Source of the DNA: Marinicauda salina
GTDB taxonomy: Bacteria; Pseudomonadota; Alphaproteobacteria; Caulobacterales; Maricaulaceae
DNA length: 64,000 bases
NCBI RefSeq assembly: GCF_003122085.1
Contig: NZ_QEXV01000001.1
Coordinates: 62,001-126,000 of the forward strand
Direction: 5' to 3'
Both the position numbers and the translations under genes were made by a program. This document shows positions 47,588 through 56,753 of this stretch, piece after piece. The notes under the pieces are model-generated. The model ran no database searches and was not told where the DNA came from. It worked only from the letters and a program-made list of their open reading frames with translations. Each line of letters starts with the position of its first letter. The first letter of the stretch is position 1.

Positions 47588-49050
47588 GGATCGTCGCGCG
47601 CCAGCGTCATCGCGAAGGCGCTCGCCGGACCCGACCAGTTGTTGGTGATCACGCCGTCTTCGGTCTTGTACCAGCTCGGGCAGTCGCCGGCCCAGACGGT
47701 CCGCTCGAGGTCGGCCTGAACCTGCGCATTGAACGCGGCCTCGGCCTTGGGCGTCACGTCGAGCGTCCTGAGGTCTTCGTCGAGCAGGCGGCGGATCTTC
47801 TTCGCCACATAGTTCACCTGCTGCTCGACCATGAAGATGATCGAGTTGTGGCCGAGATTGGTGTTCGGCCCGTAGAGCATGAACAGGTTGGGAAAGCCCG
47901 ACACCGCGACGCCGCGATAGGCGCGCGGCGAGCGGCCCCAGTGCTCGCGCAGGGTCTCGCCGGCCGGACCGCGCACGTCGAGCGTGGGCAGGAACTCGGT
48001 GGTGACGAAGCCGGTCGCCAGGACGATCACGTCGGCGGGAACCGTCTCGCCGGCGCGGGTGACGAGCCCGTCCGCGGTCACCTCGCGCACGCCGTCTGTC
48101 ACGAGCGAGACATCGTCGCGCGCCAGCGTCTCGAAATAGTCGTTCGACAAGAGGATGCGCTTGCAGCCAGGCGGATAGTCCGGCGTCAGCTTGGCGCGCA
48201 TCTCGGGATCGGGAACCGCCTTCCTGATATGCCGCGTCAGTCGCCAGCGCGTGAGCGCCGCCGACGGACCGCCGCGGCGGAAGGCGCCGAAACGCGCCTC
48301 GTGCATGAGGAAGCTGACCCGCCGGTAGAGCCGCCGCCAGCCGGGGACGTGCTTGAACAGCCAGAGCTCGAGCGCGGTGAACGGCCGGTCCTGCTTGGGG
48401 ATCACCCAGTTCGGCGTGCGCTGGAACACCGTCATGTGCGACGCCGCCGCGGCGACGTGCGGCAGCAGCTGGATGGCGCTGGCCGCATTCCCGATCACCG
48501 CGACGCGCCTTCCCGACAGATCGAGCGATCGGTCCCAGCGCGCCGAGTGCATGACCGGGCCCGCAAAGCGCTCGAGGCCGGGAATGTCCGGCGTGAACGG
48601 CTCGGAGAGCTGGCCCACCGCGCTCACCACCGTGCGCGCCGTGATCGAGCGGCCGTCGTCGAGCGTCACCGTCCAGCGCCCGGCGGCCGCATCGAAGGCG
48701 AGGCGCTCGACGGCGAGCCCGAAGTGCAGATGCGGGCGCAGGCCGAGCCTGTCGGCGGCGTCCTCGAAATAGTCGAGGATCTCGTCGCGCGGGGCGAATT
48801 TGCGCGACCAGTCCGCCTTCGGAAAGAAGGAGAAGGAGTAGAGATGGCTCGGCACGTCGCAGCCGGCGCCGGGATAGGCGTTGTCGCGCCAGACCCCGCC
48901 GACGCCGTCCGACTTCTCCACGATCGCGAAGTTCTCCACGCCGTCGCGCTTCAGCCGCCAGCCCATGGCGAGGCCGGACATGCCCGCGCCGATGACGAGC
49001 ACGTCGACGGCCGGCGGGAGTCCGGGGTCACGCCTCGACGGGTTCGGCAT
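47563..49050 (-). CDS. FAD-dependent Baeyer-Villiger-type monooxygenase
   Basis: A 495-residue flavoprotein: first Rossmann motif VLVIGAGMSGLAMGWRL, then the Baeyer-Villiger fingerprint FAGPVMHSARWD (FxGxxxHxxxW) and the NADPH motif VAVIGNAASAIQLLPHV. It inserts oxygen next to ketones or aldehydes. It is the last gene of the leftward acyl-CoA cluster and starts inside the end of the acyl-CoA synthetase gene (23-base overlap). The convergent HSL-type esterase could hydrolyse its products. Natural substrate unknown. Confidence 0.92.
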   Translation of the reverse strand: MPNPSRRDPGLPPAVDVLVIGAGMSGLAMGWRLKRDGVENFAIVEKSDGVGGVWRDNAYPGAGCDVPSHLYSFSFFPKADWSRKFAPRDEILDYFEDAADRLGLRPHLHFGLAVERLAFDAAAGRWTVTLDDGRSITARTVVSAVGQLSEPFTPDIPGLERFAGPVMHSARWDRSLDLSGRRVAVIGNAASAIQLLPHVAAAASHMTVFQRTPNWVIPKQDRPFTALELWLFKHVPGWRRLYRRVSFLMHEARFGAFRRGGPSAALTRWRLTRHIRKAVPDPEMRAKLTPDYPPGCKRILLSNDYFETLARDDVSLVTDGVREVTADGLVTRAGETVPADVIVLATGFVTTEFLPTLDVRGPAGETLREHWGRSPRAYRGVAVSGFPNLFMLYGPNTNLGHNSIIFMVEQQVNYVAKKIRRLLDEDLRTLDVTPKAEAAFNAQVQADLERTVWAGDCPSWYKTEDGVITNNWSGPASAFAMTLARDDPQAWAASR

Positions 49051-50860
49051 ACATCGCGTCCACGAGGTCCTGGTTGCGCGCGATCACCACGGCGCGGCGG
49101 ACCTTGAGCGTCGGGGTGAGCTCGCCCTCCTCGACGCTGAGCGGCGTCCCGAGGATGCGGAACTTGCGAACGTTCTCCACGCGGGCGAAGCGCCGGTTGG
49201 TCGCGTCGACGCCTTCCTGGACGGCGGCGACGACGGCGGGATGCTCCGGACCCGGATTCTCGATCCCCTCGCGTTTCGCGAATTCGGCCAGCGCGTCGGC
49301 GCTCAGCGTCACGAGCGCGGTGAGATAGTGCCGGCCGTCGCCCACGACGACGGCGTGCTCGACCAGCGGGATGTTCATCAGGTCGGTCTCGATATTGGCC
49401 GGCGTGATGTTCTTGCCGCCCGAGGTGATGATGATGTCCTTGATCCGCCCGGTGATGTAGATGAAGCCGTCCTCGTCCTGCTTGACGACGTCGCCGGTGC
49501 GCATCCAGCCGTCGCGGGTGAAGACCGACTCCGTGGCCTCGTTGTTCTTCATGTAGCCGGCGAAGATTCCCGGGCCGCGCACCTGAAGCTCGCCTTCTTC
49601 CGAGATGCGGGTCTCGATGTGGGGAAACGGCTTGCCGACCGAGCCCAGCCGCGTCGCGCCGGGCATGTTCGCCGTCGTCGGCGCGGCGGTTTCCGACTGG
49701 CCGTAGCCCTCCATCAGTACCATGTCGAGGCCGGTGAAGAAGTGCAGCACCTCCGGCGAGATCGGCGCGGCGCCGGAGATCACGCGTTCGGCCTGGTCGA
49801 GCCCGACGGCGGCCTTGATCTTCCTGACCACCAGCGCGTCGGCGGCCTTCTTCTGGATGGTGAGCAGCGGCGAAGGCTCCCGCCCGGCCAGCTTCGCGCC
49901 GTGCCAGGTGCGGTTGGTCTTCATCGCCCAGTCGAGCAGCTTTTCGCGCGCCCCGGTCGCCTCGGCCATGCGTCCGCGCAGCGTCTCGGCCATCTTCTCC
50001 CAGACCCGCGGCACGCCGAAGAACATGGTCGGCCGCACCGAGACGAGATCCTCGGCGAGCGTCTCCATCGAGCGGACGAAGTAGAGCGCGCCGCCGCGAA
50101 TGACGTGGCAGTGGATCGAGGCCTGCTGCTCGGCGATGTGGGCCAGCGGCAGGTAGGACAGGCCGCGCCCGCTTTCGTCGCCGCCGAACGTCGTCGTCAG
50201 CAGGCTCGCCGTCCACGAGATGTTGCCGTGGGTGAGCATGACAGCCTTGGGCGGGCCGGTCGTACCCGAGGTGTAGATGAGCGCGCCGACGTCTTCTTCC
50301 TTGATCGCGCCCAGCCGCGCCCGGGTCTCGTCCTCGTGGTCCTCGACGCCGAGCGACATGAACTGGTCCCAGGCGAGCCGATCCTCGTGCTCGCCGGCGC
50401 CGCCCTCCATGACGACGATATGCTCGAGCTTCGGGCACTCGCCGCGCACCTCCATGAGCGCGTCGGCCTGCCCGGCGGTCTCGACGACGAGGACCGGCGC
50501 CTCCGAGTGCTGCAGGATGTAGGCGCTCTCGGGCGGCGCCGAGGTCCAGTAGATGCCCGCCGGGCGCGCGCCGACCATCATCGCGGCCATCGCCGAGATC
50601 GTCCATTCGGGCCGGTTGAAGCCGAGAATGCACACCGAGTCGCCTGGCTCGACGCCCAGCGCGACCAGCGCGCGCGCGGCGCGCCCTACCTGCTCGGCGT
50701 ACTCGCCCCAGCTCGTGTGCTCCCAGCCCGCGCCGTTGCGGACCGCATAGGCGGTTCCCTGCGGACGCCGCCGGGCCTGGTCGATCAGACGGGCCGGCGT
50801 CGAGGGGAACCAGTCCTCCTCACCGATCCGCGGCAGCTCGCTTGCGCTCGCCTCCATCAT
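49028..50860 (-). CDS. Long-chain-type AMP-dependent acyl-CoA synthetase
   Basis: A 610-residue ANL-superfamily enzyme. It has the P-loop IYTSGTTGPPKAVMLTHGN, the adenylate region GYGQSETAAPT, and the hinge/A8 region RDGWMRTGDVVKQDEDGFIYITGRIKDIIITSGGKNITP. It is in the FadD15/bubblegum-like long group by length. The start is the first or second Met (50860 or 50857), and it overlaps the BKACE gene by 41 bases. It would activate the carboxylic acid that enters the cluster's CoA pathway, comparable to AtuH. Confidence 0.93.
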   Translation of the reverse strand: MMEASASELPRIGEEDWFPSTPARLIDQARRRPQGTAYAVRNGAGWEHTSWGEYAEQVGRAARALVALGVEPGDSVCILGFNRPEWTISAMAAMMVGARPAGIYWTSAPPESAYILQHSEAPVLVVETAGQADALMEVRGECPKLEHIVVMEGGAGEHEDRLAWDQFMSLGVEDHEDETRARLGAIKEEDVGALIYTSGTTGPPKAVMLTHGNISWTASLLTTTFGGDESGRGLSYLPLAHIAEQQASIHCHVIRGGALYFVRSMETLAEDLVSVRPTMFFGVPRVWEKMAETLRGRMAEATGAREKLLDWAMKTNRTWHGAKLAGREPSPLLTIQKKAADALVVRKIKAAVGLDQAERVISGAAPISPEVLHFFTGLDMVLMEGYGQSETAAPTTANMPGATRLGSVGKPFPHIETRISEEGELQVRGPGIFAGYMKNNEATESVFTRDGWMRTGDVVKQDEDGFIYITGRIKDIIITSGGKNITPANIETDLMNIPLVEHAVVVGDGRHYLTALVTLSADALAEFAKREGIENPGPEHPAVVAAVQEGVDATNRRFARVENVRKFRILGTPLSVEEGELTPTLKVRRAVVIARNQDLVDAMYAEPVEA

Positions 50861-51722
50861 GCTCCTCCCCGAGCTTCATGATCGCGCGCGCCTCGGCGGG
50901 AGAGGCGATCTCCCGTCCCGCCTCGCGCGCGGTCGCCACCAGCGCCTCTATCAGGGCGCCGTTGCCCGACGCGCGTTCGCCGTCGGGAAGATAGAACGTG
51001 TCCTCGAGACCGGTGCGCAGCATGCCGCCCAGCTCGGCGGCGCGGCGATGCACCGGCCAGATCTCCGCCCGCCCGATCAGCGTCGTCTGCCAGGGCGCGC
51101 CGTCGCGCTTGTAGTCGAGCAGCAGCTCGAGCAGGCGCGTGTCGGCGGGCATGCCCGAGGCGACGCCCATGACGAAATTGTAGTGGGCGGCCGGCGCCAT
51201 GCCGTTCTCGATATACATGTTGACCGAGCGCACGATGCCGACGTCGAAGCATTCGAACTCGGGATGCGCGCCGGTCTCGGCCATGGCGTCGAGCATCTGC
51301 TGGATCTTCTCCACCGGATTGTCGAACACCATGGGCGGCCAGGCCCACCCGCCGTCGCGCTTGAGTTTCAGATAGTTGAGCGAGCCGGCGTTGCACGCGG
51401 CGATCTCGGGCCGGATGCGCTTCATCACCGCGATCGGGCCGGAGACGTCGGGGCCGACGACGCCGGTGGTCTGGTTGATGACGACGCCGGGACAGGCGTC
51501 GCGGATGGCCTCGATCATCGGTTCGACGACGTCGGGATCCCAGGTCGGCAGGTGGCCCATGTCGGGCTCCTGCATCCGGAAATGGACGTGCATGACGCTG
51601 GCGCCGGCGTCGTAGGCCTCCTTCGCCGAGGCGGCCATCTCCTCGGGCGTGACCGGGACGGGATGCGTCTTCGGGTTGGTGAGCACCCCGTTGATGGCGC
51701 AGGTGACGACGGCCTTGTCCAT
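50820..51722 (-). CDS. BKACE family beta-keto acid cleavage enzyme
   Basis: A 300-residue DUF849-type TIM barrel. KAVVTCAINGVLTNPKTHPVPVTPEE at the start and ASVMHVHFRM (zinc-binding HVH) are characteristic, as is the second-half PEFECFDVGIVRSVNMYI. The family cleaves a beta-keto acid with acetyl-CoA to a CoA ester plus acetoacetate (founding member: 3-keto-5-aminohexanoate cleavage enzyme). It sits 4 bases after the biotin carboxylase gene in the same operon. The substrate is unclear; it may finish a branched-chain breakdown in place of a lyase. Confidence 0.9.
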   Translation of the reverse strand: MDKAVVTCAINGVLTNPKTHPVPVTPEEMAASAKEAYDAGASVMHVHFRMQEPDMGHLPTWDPDVVEPMIEAIRDACPGVVINQTTGVVGPDVSGPIAVMKRIRPEIAACNAGSLNYLKLKRDGGWAWPPMVFDNPVEKIQQMLDAMAETGAHPEFECFDVGIVRSVNMYIENGMAPAAHYNFVMGVASGMPADTRLLELLLDYKRDGAPWQTTLIGRAEIWPVHRRAAELGGMLRTGLEDTFYLPDGERASGNGALIEALVATAREAGREIASPAEARAIMKLGEEHDGGERKRAAADR

Positions 51723-51726
51723 AATC

Positions 51727-53688
51727 TTAATCCTGTTCCGCGAGTTCGAGTTCGATCAAGACGCTTCCGCTGGCGACCTGCGCGCCCTTGGCGACATGGA
51801 CCGCGGCGATCACGCCGTCGGCCTCGGCGGCGAGCCGCATCTCCATCTTCATCGCCTCGATGACGGCCAGCACCGCGCCGGCCTTCACCGCGCGGCCGAC
51901 CTCGGCGTCGAGCTTGACGACCGAACCCGCCACGGGGGCGGCGATCTTCGACGGATCCGCCAGCGCGTCCGGTCCCCAGGGCGAAGGCTCGCGGACCTGA
52001 TGGGCGCGCCGGCCGAAGGCGACGTGCAGCCCGTCGGGCGTCTCCGCGACGAAGGCGGTCCGCGCCGCGCCGTCGATCTCGTAGCGCACCCGCGCGCCGT
52101 CCCGGCCGATCAGGCGGACAGCCGACGACGTCTCGGCCTCGACGACCGTCACCGCGCCGGCGCCGGTCTGTTCGATGCGCAGCGTCTTCGCCTCGCCGTC
52201 GACCTCGAGCGGCAGGTCGAAGCGCGTCACCGAGCCCGAGCGCAGCGCCCCGCAGCCCGGCGCGGCGAGGATCAGCGCGCCGAGCGCGAAGGGCTCGAAG
52301 CCGGCGGGCTCCGCCGCGAAGGGGCCTGACCGGTCCTCCGCCCACCGATCGAGATCGGCGGTCGTGACCGCGCCGGACCGGAAGGCCTCCCCGTCGAGAA
52401 GATCGATCAGGAAGGCGCGGTTCGTCGTCACGCCCAGCAGCGGATGGGCCTCCAGCGCGGAGATCAGCCGGGCGATCGCCTCGTCGCGCGTCGTCCCGCC
52501 GGCGATGATCTTGGCCACCATCGGATCGTAGTGCGGCGTGATCGCGTCGCCGCTCGCCACGCCGGCGTCGATGCGCACGCCGTCCGTGTCGTTGGACGGA
52601 TCGAAATACAGGACCGGACCCGACTGCGGCGAGAAACCGGCCAGCGGGTCCTCGGCGTAGAGGCGGGCCTCGATCGCGTGGCCGCACAGCGCGACATCAT
52701 CCTGGGCGAGCGGCAGCGGCTCGCCCGCGGCGACTCGCAGCTGGAGCGCGACGAGGTCGAGCCCGGTCACCATTTCCGTGACGGGATGCTCGACCTGCAG
52801 CCGGGTGTTCATCTCGAGGAAGTAGTAGGCGCCGTCTTCGTCGAGCAGGAACTCCACCGTGCCCGCGCCGACATAACCCACGGCCTTCGCCGCGGCGACG
52901 GCGTCGGCGCCCATCTTCGCGCGCAACGCCGCGTCGACGGCCGGCGAGGGCGCCTCCTCGATCACCTTCTGGCGGCGGCGCTGGGCGGAGCAGTCGCGCT
53001 CGCCGAGATGGATCGCGTTCCCATGGCCGTCGGCGAAGACCTGGATCTCGACGTGACGGCCGCGCTCGACGAGCTTTTCGAGCAGCACCGCATCGTCGCC
53101 GAAAGCCGACTTCGCCTCGCGTTTGGCCGCCTCCAGCGCGTCGGCGAATTCATCCCGGTTTCGAACGGTGCGCATGCCGCGCCCGCCGCCGCCGGCGGCG
53201 GCCTTGATGAGCAGCGGGAAGCCGATCTTGCCGGCCTCGTCCGCCAGCTTGTCCGCAGACTGATCCTCGCCCTGCCAGCCGGGAACCGTCGGCACGCCGG
53301 CGTCGATCATCTTCTGCTTGGCGCGCGCCTTGTCGCCCATCGCCTCGATGGCCTCGGCGGGCGGTCCGATCCAGACGAGGCCCGCCTCGGCGACGGCCCG
53401 GGCGAAGGCGGCGTTCTCCGACAGGAAGCCGTAGCCGGGATGGACCGCGCCGGCGCCGGTCTTCATTGCGGCGGCGAGGATGGCGTCGATATCGAGATAG
53501 CTCTCTGCGGCGGGCGCGGGACCGATGCGCACGGTCTGATCGGCGGCGCGGACATGCATCGCGCCCGCGTCGGCGTCGGAATGCACCGCGACGGTCCTCA
53601 GCCCCATCGCCTTCGCCGTGCGCATGATCCGCACGGCGATCTCGCCCCTATTGGCGACGAGCAGGGTGTCGAAGGGGCGGGTCGTCAT
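51727..53688 (-). CDS. Acyl-CoA carboxylase biotin-containing alpha subunit
   Basis: A 653-residue protein: biotin carboxylase domain (LLVANRGEIAVRIMRTAKAMG, GGGGRGMRTV, FLEMNTRLQVEHPVTE), a linker, and a C-terminal biotinyl domain with VIEAMKMEM, the Lys being the biotin site. It pairs with the carboxyltransferase at 56754-58364 to form a methylcrotonyl-, geranyl- or propionyl-type carboxylase. The intervening acyl-CoA dehydrogenase and enoyl-CoA hydratase favour a leucine (MCC) or acyclic terpene (GCC) role over propionate. Confidence 0.94.
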   Translation of the reverse strand: MTTRPFDTLLVANRGEIAVRIMRTAKAMGLRTVAVHSDADAGAMHVRAADQTVRIGPAPAAESYLDIDAILAAAMKTGAGAVHPGYGFLSENAAFARAVAEAGLVWIGPPAEAIEAMGDKARAKQKMIDAGVPTVPGWQGEDQSADKLADEAGKIGFPLLIKAAAGGGGRGMRTVRNRDEFADALEAAKREAKSAFGDDAVLLEKLVERGRHVEIQVFADGHGNAIHLGERDCSAQRRRQKVIEEAPSPAVDAALRAKMGADAVAAAKAVGYVGAGTVEFLLDEDGAYYFLEMNTRLQVEHPVTEMVTGLDLVALQLRVAAGEPLPLAQDDVALCGHAIEARLYAEDPLAGFSPQSGPVLYFDPSNDTDGVRIDAGVASGDAITPHYDPMVAKIIAGGTTRDEAIARLISALEAHPLLGVTTNRAFLIDLLDGEAFRSGAVTTADLDRWAEDRSGPFAAEPAGFEPFALGALILAAPGCGALRSGSVTRFDLPLEVDGEAKTLRIEQTGAGAVTVVEAETSSAVRLIGRDGARVRYEIDGAARTAFVAETPDGLHVAFGRRAHQVREPSPWGPDALADPSKIAAPVAGSVVKLDAEVGRAVKAGAVLAVIEAMKMEMRLAAEADGVIAAVHVAKGAQVASGSVLIELELAEQD

Positions 53689-53906
53689 GGCTCCGCACCT
53701 TTGCGTTCAATCCCCCTCCCTCCCCCGCGTGGGGAGGGTGGACAAGCCGAAGGCTTGGCCGGGTGGGGGGCTTTCCCGCATGAAACCCCGGCCGACCCCG
53801 GACTTGATCCGGGGGAGAGCCGGGGCCTCCCGGCGATTGCTTGCGAAGAGATCCCGGATCGCGCCTTCGGCGCGTCCGGGAATTCAATCACCCCAACCCG
53901 CTCGCA

Positions 53907-53928
53907 CCCCTCCCCATCAAGGGGAGGG
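53907..53928 (-). repeat. Unoccupied copy of the casposon target palindrome
   Basis: CCCCTCCCCATCAAGGGGAGGG contains the exact reverse complement of the 17-bp casposon flank at 53912-53928. Read on the minus strand it is uninterrupted and continues into GGTGCGAGCGGG, similar to the sequence right of the casposon. It therefore shows what the empty site looked like. Confidence 0.85.
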
Positions 53929-54002
53929 AGGGCGAGTCGCGGACCCCTGCGCTGTTGCCCTTCCCCGAGGGGGAGGATCGGACCGGTTCGGTCTCCGACC
54001 GG

Positions 54003-54118
54003 TGTCATCCCGGAAGCCCGCAGGGCTATCCGGGACCTACCGAGAGCGCTTTCCGAACTCGGTTTGCGAGTCCGGTAGGTCCCGGCTCTCCGCGCTTCGC
54101 GCTCCGGCCGGGATGACA
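54003..54118. repeat. 116-bp structured repeat, copy 1
   Basis: Bounded by TGTCATCCCGG and its inverted partner CCGGGATGACA. It is the same length as, and about 85-90 % identical to, 56503-56618. Internal hairpins include AGCCC-gca-GGGCT, which in copy 2 is GCCGC-gaa-GCGGC. Confidence 0.85.
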
Positions 54119-54262
54119 CTGTCAGTTTCGTTCGACTCTCGCTCCGGCAGTCGGCAAGGGCGTCAGCCGCACAAGAAGACGCCCCCCACCCCTTCCCTCC
54201 CCCGAGGGGGAGGGAGGCACGGCGTCGCCCGGCGCCGAGGAACTGCAGCATCGTCGCCACCA

Positions 54263-55069
54263 TCACTCCTCCGCGGCCCAGGCCGGCGGGCGCTTTTCCA
54301 GGAACGCCGTCAGGCCCTCCGCGCCTTCCGCGCCGCGGGCCGATTGCGCGAACACCGACGCGGCGTCGTCGACGAGGTCGCCGGCCGGCTCGAAGCGGGC
54401 CCGGCGGATGAGCGCCTTGGTCGCGGCGATCGCGCCGGGCGCGCCCCTGCGGATGTCGGCGAGCGTCTGGGCGAGCGCGGCCTCCATCGCCTCCTCGCCG
54501 TCGCAACAGGCGTGAACCAGACCCAGCCGGTGGGCCGTCGCGGCGTCGATCTTTCCGCCCGTGACGGCCAGCCGCTTCGCCTCCGAGTAGCCGAGCCGCT
54601 CGACGAGAAAGGGCGCGATCTGGGCGGGCACGAGGCCGAGGCTCGTCTCGGGCAGGCGGAACACGGCCGTCTCGCGCGCGAGCGCCACGTCGGCGACGCA
54701 GGCCAGCCCGAATCCGCCGCCCATCACCACGCCCTCGAGCACGGCGATGACCGGCAGGCCGGTCCCGGCGTAGGCCGCGCAGAGATGGCCGAAGCGCGCG
54801 TTCACGCGCGCGACCGGATCGTCGACATGATCGGCCTCGGCGGCCTGGGCCGCGCCCATGTCCTTGAGGTCGCCGCCCGAGCAGAAATGTCCCCCCGCCC
54901 CGCGCAGCACGACGGCGCGCGCCCCGGCCTCCCCGGCGCGTTCGAGCGCGGCCATCAGCTCGTCGACCATCGTCATCGACATGGCGTTGCGCGCGTCGGG
55001 ACGGTTCAGCGTCACGTGTGCGACGCCGGCGTCGAACTCGAGCCGGATGGTCTCGAAAGTCTCAGGCAT
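54263..55069 (-). CDS. Enoyl-CoA hydratase/isomerase (methylglutaconyl-CoA hydratase-like)
   Basis: A 268-residue crotonase. The oxyanion-hole segments GGHFCSGGDLKDM and EGVVMGGGFGLACVADV are present, with a catalytic-type Glu in PETSLGLVPAQ. It overlaps the acyl-CoA dehydrogenase start region by 8 bases. By context it hydrates the unsaturated product of the biotin carboxylase, like LiuC or AtuE; specificity cannot be read from the sequence. Confidence 0.92.
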   Translation of the reverse strand: MPETFETIRLEFDAGVAHVTLNRPDARNAMSMTMVDELMAALERAGEAGARAVVLRGAGGHFCSGGDLKDMGAAQAAEADHVDDPVARVNARFGHLCAAYAGTGLPVIAVLEGVVMGGGFGLACVADVALARETAVFRLPETSLGLVPAQIAPFLVERLGYSEAKRLAVTGGKIDAATAHRLGLVHACCDGEEAMEAALAQTLADIRRGAPGAIAATKALIRRARFEPAGDLVDDAASVFAQSARGAEGAEGLTAFLEKRPPAWAAEE

Positions 55070-56237
55070 TGCCCTTGGGCTCGTCCTTTCGGCGCTTGGG
55101 CAGGGTGCCCTCGAGCTTGGCGATGATGCCGAGCATGATCTCGTCGGCGCCGCCGCCGATCGAGATCAGCCGGCCGTCGCGATAGGCCCGCGCTACGGGA
55201 TTGTCGGCCGTGTAGCCCATGCCGCCCCAGAACTGCAGGCAGGAGTCGGCGACCTCGCGGGCGAGCCGGCCGCACTTGAGCTTGGCCATGGAGGCGAGCT
55301 TGGTGACGTCCTCGCCTTCCATGAACTTCTCGACCGCCCGGTAGGTGAGCGCGCGCAGCGCCTCGACCTCGGTCCTGAGTTCGGCGAGGCGGAAATGGAT
55401 GAGCTGGTTGTCGAGCAGGGACTGGCCGAACGCCTTGCGCTCGCGCGTGTACTCGATGGTGAGATCGATCGTGTTGTCTAGCGATTTCAGCGAGGACGCC
55501 GCGCCGAACAGGCGCTCCTCCTGGAATTGCAGCATCTGGTAGAGGAAGCCCGCGCCCTCGTCGCCGATGCGATTGCGCTTGGGCACGCGCACCTCGTCGA
55601 AGAAGAGCTGCGCGGTGTCGGAGGCGTGCATGCCGATCTTGTCGATCTTCTGCTTCTCGATGCCCGGCGAGTCCATCGGCACGACGATCAGCGACTTGTT
55701 CTCGTGGGCCTTGCCGTCGGAGGTGTTGGCCAGCAGGCAGCACCAATCGGCCTGAAGCCCGTTGGTGATCCACATCTTGGAGCCCGAGATGACGTAGTCG
55801 TCGCCGTCGGAGCGCGCCGTCGTCTTCACCGCGGCGACGTCGGATCCGCCGCCCGGCTCGGACACGCCGAGGCAGCCCACGTAATCGCCGGCGATCGAGG
55901 GGGCGAGGAACTCCTTCCGGAGCTCGTCGGAGCCGAAGCGCGCCAGCGCCGGCGTGCACATGTCGGTCTGCACGCCGATCGCCATCGGCACGGCGCCGCA
56001 ATTGACCAAGCCGATCTCCTCGGCGAACACCAGCGCGTAGGAGAAGTCGAGCCCGGCGCCGCCGTATTCCTCCGGCCAGCGCAGGCCGAGCAGGCCGAGG
56101 TCGCCCATCTTCTTGAACAGCTCGTGGGCGGGAAACTGCTCGGCGGCCTCCCATTCCTCCACATAGGGATTGATCTCGTTGGCGACGAATTTCGCGACCG
56201 TGTCGCGGAGCTGTTCGTGCTGCTCGGTGAATTGCAT
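55062..56237 (-). CDS. Acyl-CoA dehydrogenase (AtuD/long-chain-like)
   Basis: A 391-residue flavoenzyme from ATG 56235-56237 (MQFTEQHEQLRDTVAKFV); the frame to 56294 is open but non-homologous. It has CLGVSEPGGGSDVAAVKTTA and MWITNG in the middle domain and QFWGGMGYTADNPVARAYRD at the C-terminus. In place of the common YEGTxxI catalytic Glu segment it has SIGGGADEIMLGI, seen in long-chain and citronellyl-CoA-type dehydrogenases. It would introduce the double bond before carboxylation. Confidence 0.93.
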   Translation of the reverse strand: MQFTEQHEQLRDTVAKFVANEINPYVEEWEAAEQFPAHELFKKMGDLGLLGLRWPEEYGGAGLDFSYALVFAEEIGLVNCGAVPMAIGVQTDMCTPALARFGSDELRKEFLAPSIAGDYVGCLGVSEPGGGSDVAAVKTTARSDGDDYVISGSKMWITNGLQADWCCLLANTSDGKAHENKSLIVVPMDSPGIEKQKIDKIGMHASDTAQLFFDEVRVPKRNRIGDEGAGFLYQMLQFQEERLFGAASSLKSLDNTIDLTIEYTRERKAFGQSLLDNQLIHFRLAELRTEVEALRALTYRAVEKFMEGEDVTKLASMAKLKCGRLAREVADSCLQFWGGMGYTADNPVARAYRDGRLISIGGGADEIMLGIIAKLEGTLPKRRKDEPKGNA

Positions 56238-56753
56238 TCTCACTCTCCTCGCCGTCATTCCGGCGTCATTGCCGGACTTGTTCCGGCAATCCATGGATCA
56301 CCGGGACAGGCCCGGTGATGACGTCTGGACGCTTCATGAAGACAGTCGCGCCACTCATATTCCCTCCCCTTGAGGGGGTGAGCCGCCCGAGAAAGCGCCG
56401 GTGGCGCTTTCGAAGCGGCGAACGCGAGCGCAGCGCGAACGGGGCGGGGTGAATTGAATTCCCGGACGCGCTGACCGACAGCGTCCTTCGACCTCCGGCC
56501 TTTGTCATCCCGGAGCCGCGAAGCGGCATCCGGGAGCTACCGACAGCGCTTCCCGAATTTGGTTTGCGACTCCGGTAGGTCCCGGCTCTCCGCGCTTCGC
56601 GCTCCGGCCGGGATGACACGCTCGGAATCTTTCTATCTCCAGACCCGGGTTTGGCGAGCGTCTCCGCCGCGCCAGAAATCGCCCCCCACCCCGGCCCTCC
56701 CCCGCGGGGGAGGGAGGGAGCGTACACAGCGTCCTGCCGGTGAATCCGTCCCA
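56238..56753. other. 516-bp repeat-rich intergenic region
   Basis: There is no gene here. It contains a GTCATTGCCGGA-type hairpin just upstream of the acyl-CoA dehydrogenase, a CCCTCCCCTTGAGGGGG palindrome near 56367, a GCCGGTGGCGC-type repeat, the second 116-bp repeat and a CCCTCCCCCGCGGGGGAGGG palindrome near 56695. The make-up is very similar to 53689-54262. Confidence 0.7.
56503..56618. repeat. 116-bp structured repeat, copy 2
   Basis: Same orientation, length and termini (TGTCATCCCGG...CCGGGATGACA) as 54003-54118. The first inner hairpin differs in sequence on both arms while keeping base pairing. Confidence 0.85.

Larger units (their letters stand above)
53689..54262. other. 574-bp repeat-rich intergenic region
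   Basis: There is no gene here. The region holds in order: a CCCTCCCCC-type palindrome, an inverted copy of the module found at 12285-12420, an intact copy of the casposon target palindrome (53907-53928), a 116-bp repeat (54003-54118) and another CCCTCCCCC palindrome near 54187-54210. It splits an otherwise tight operon. Confidence 0.7.
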
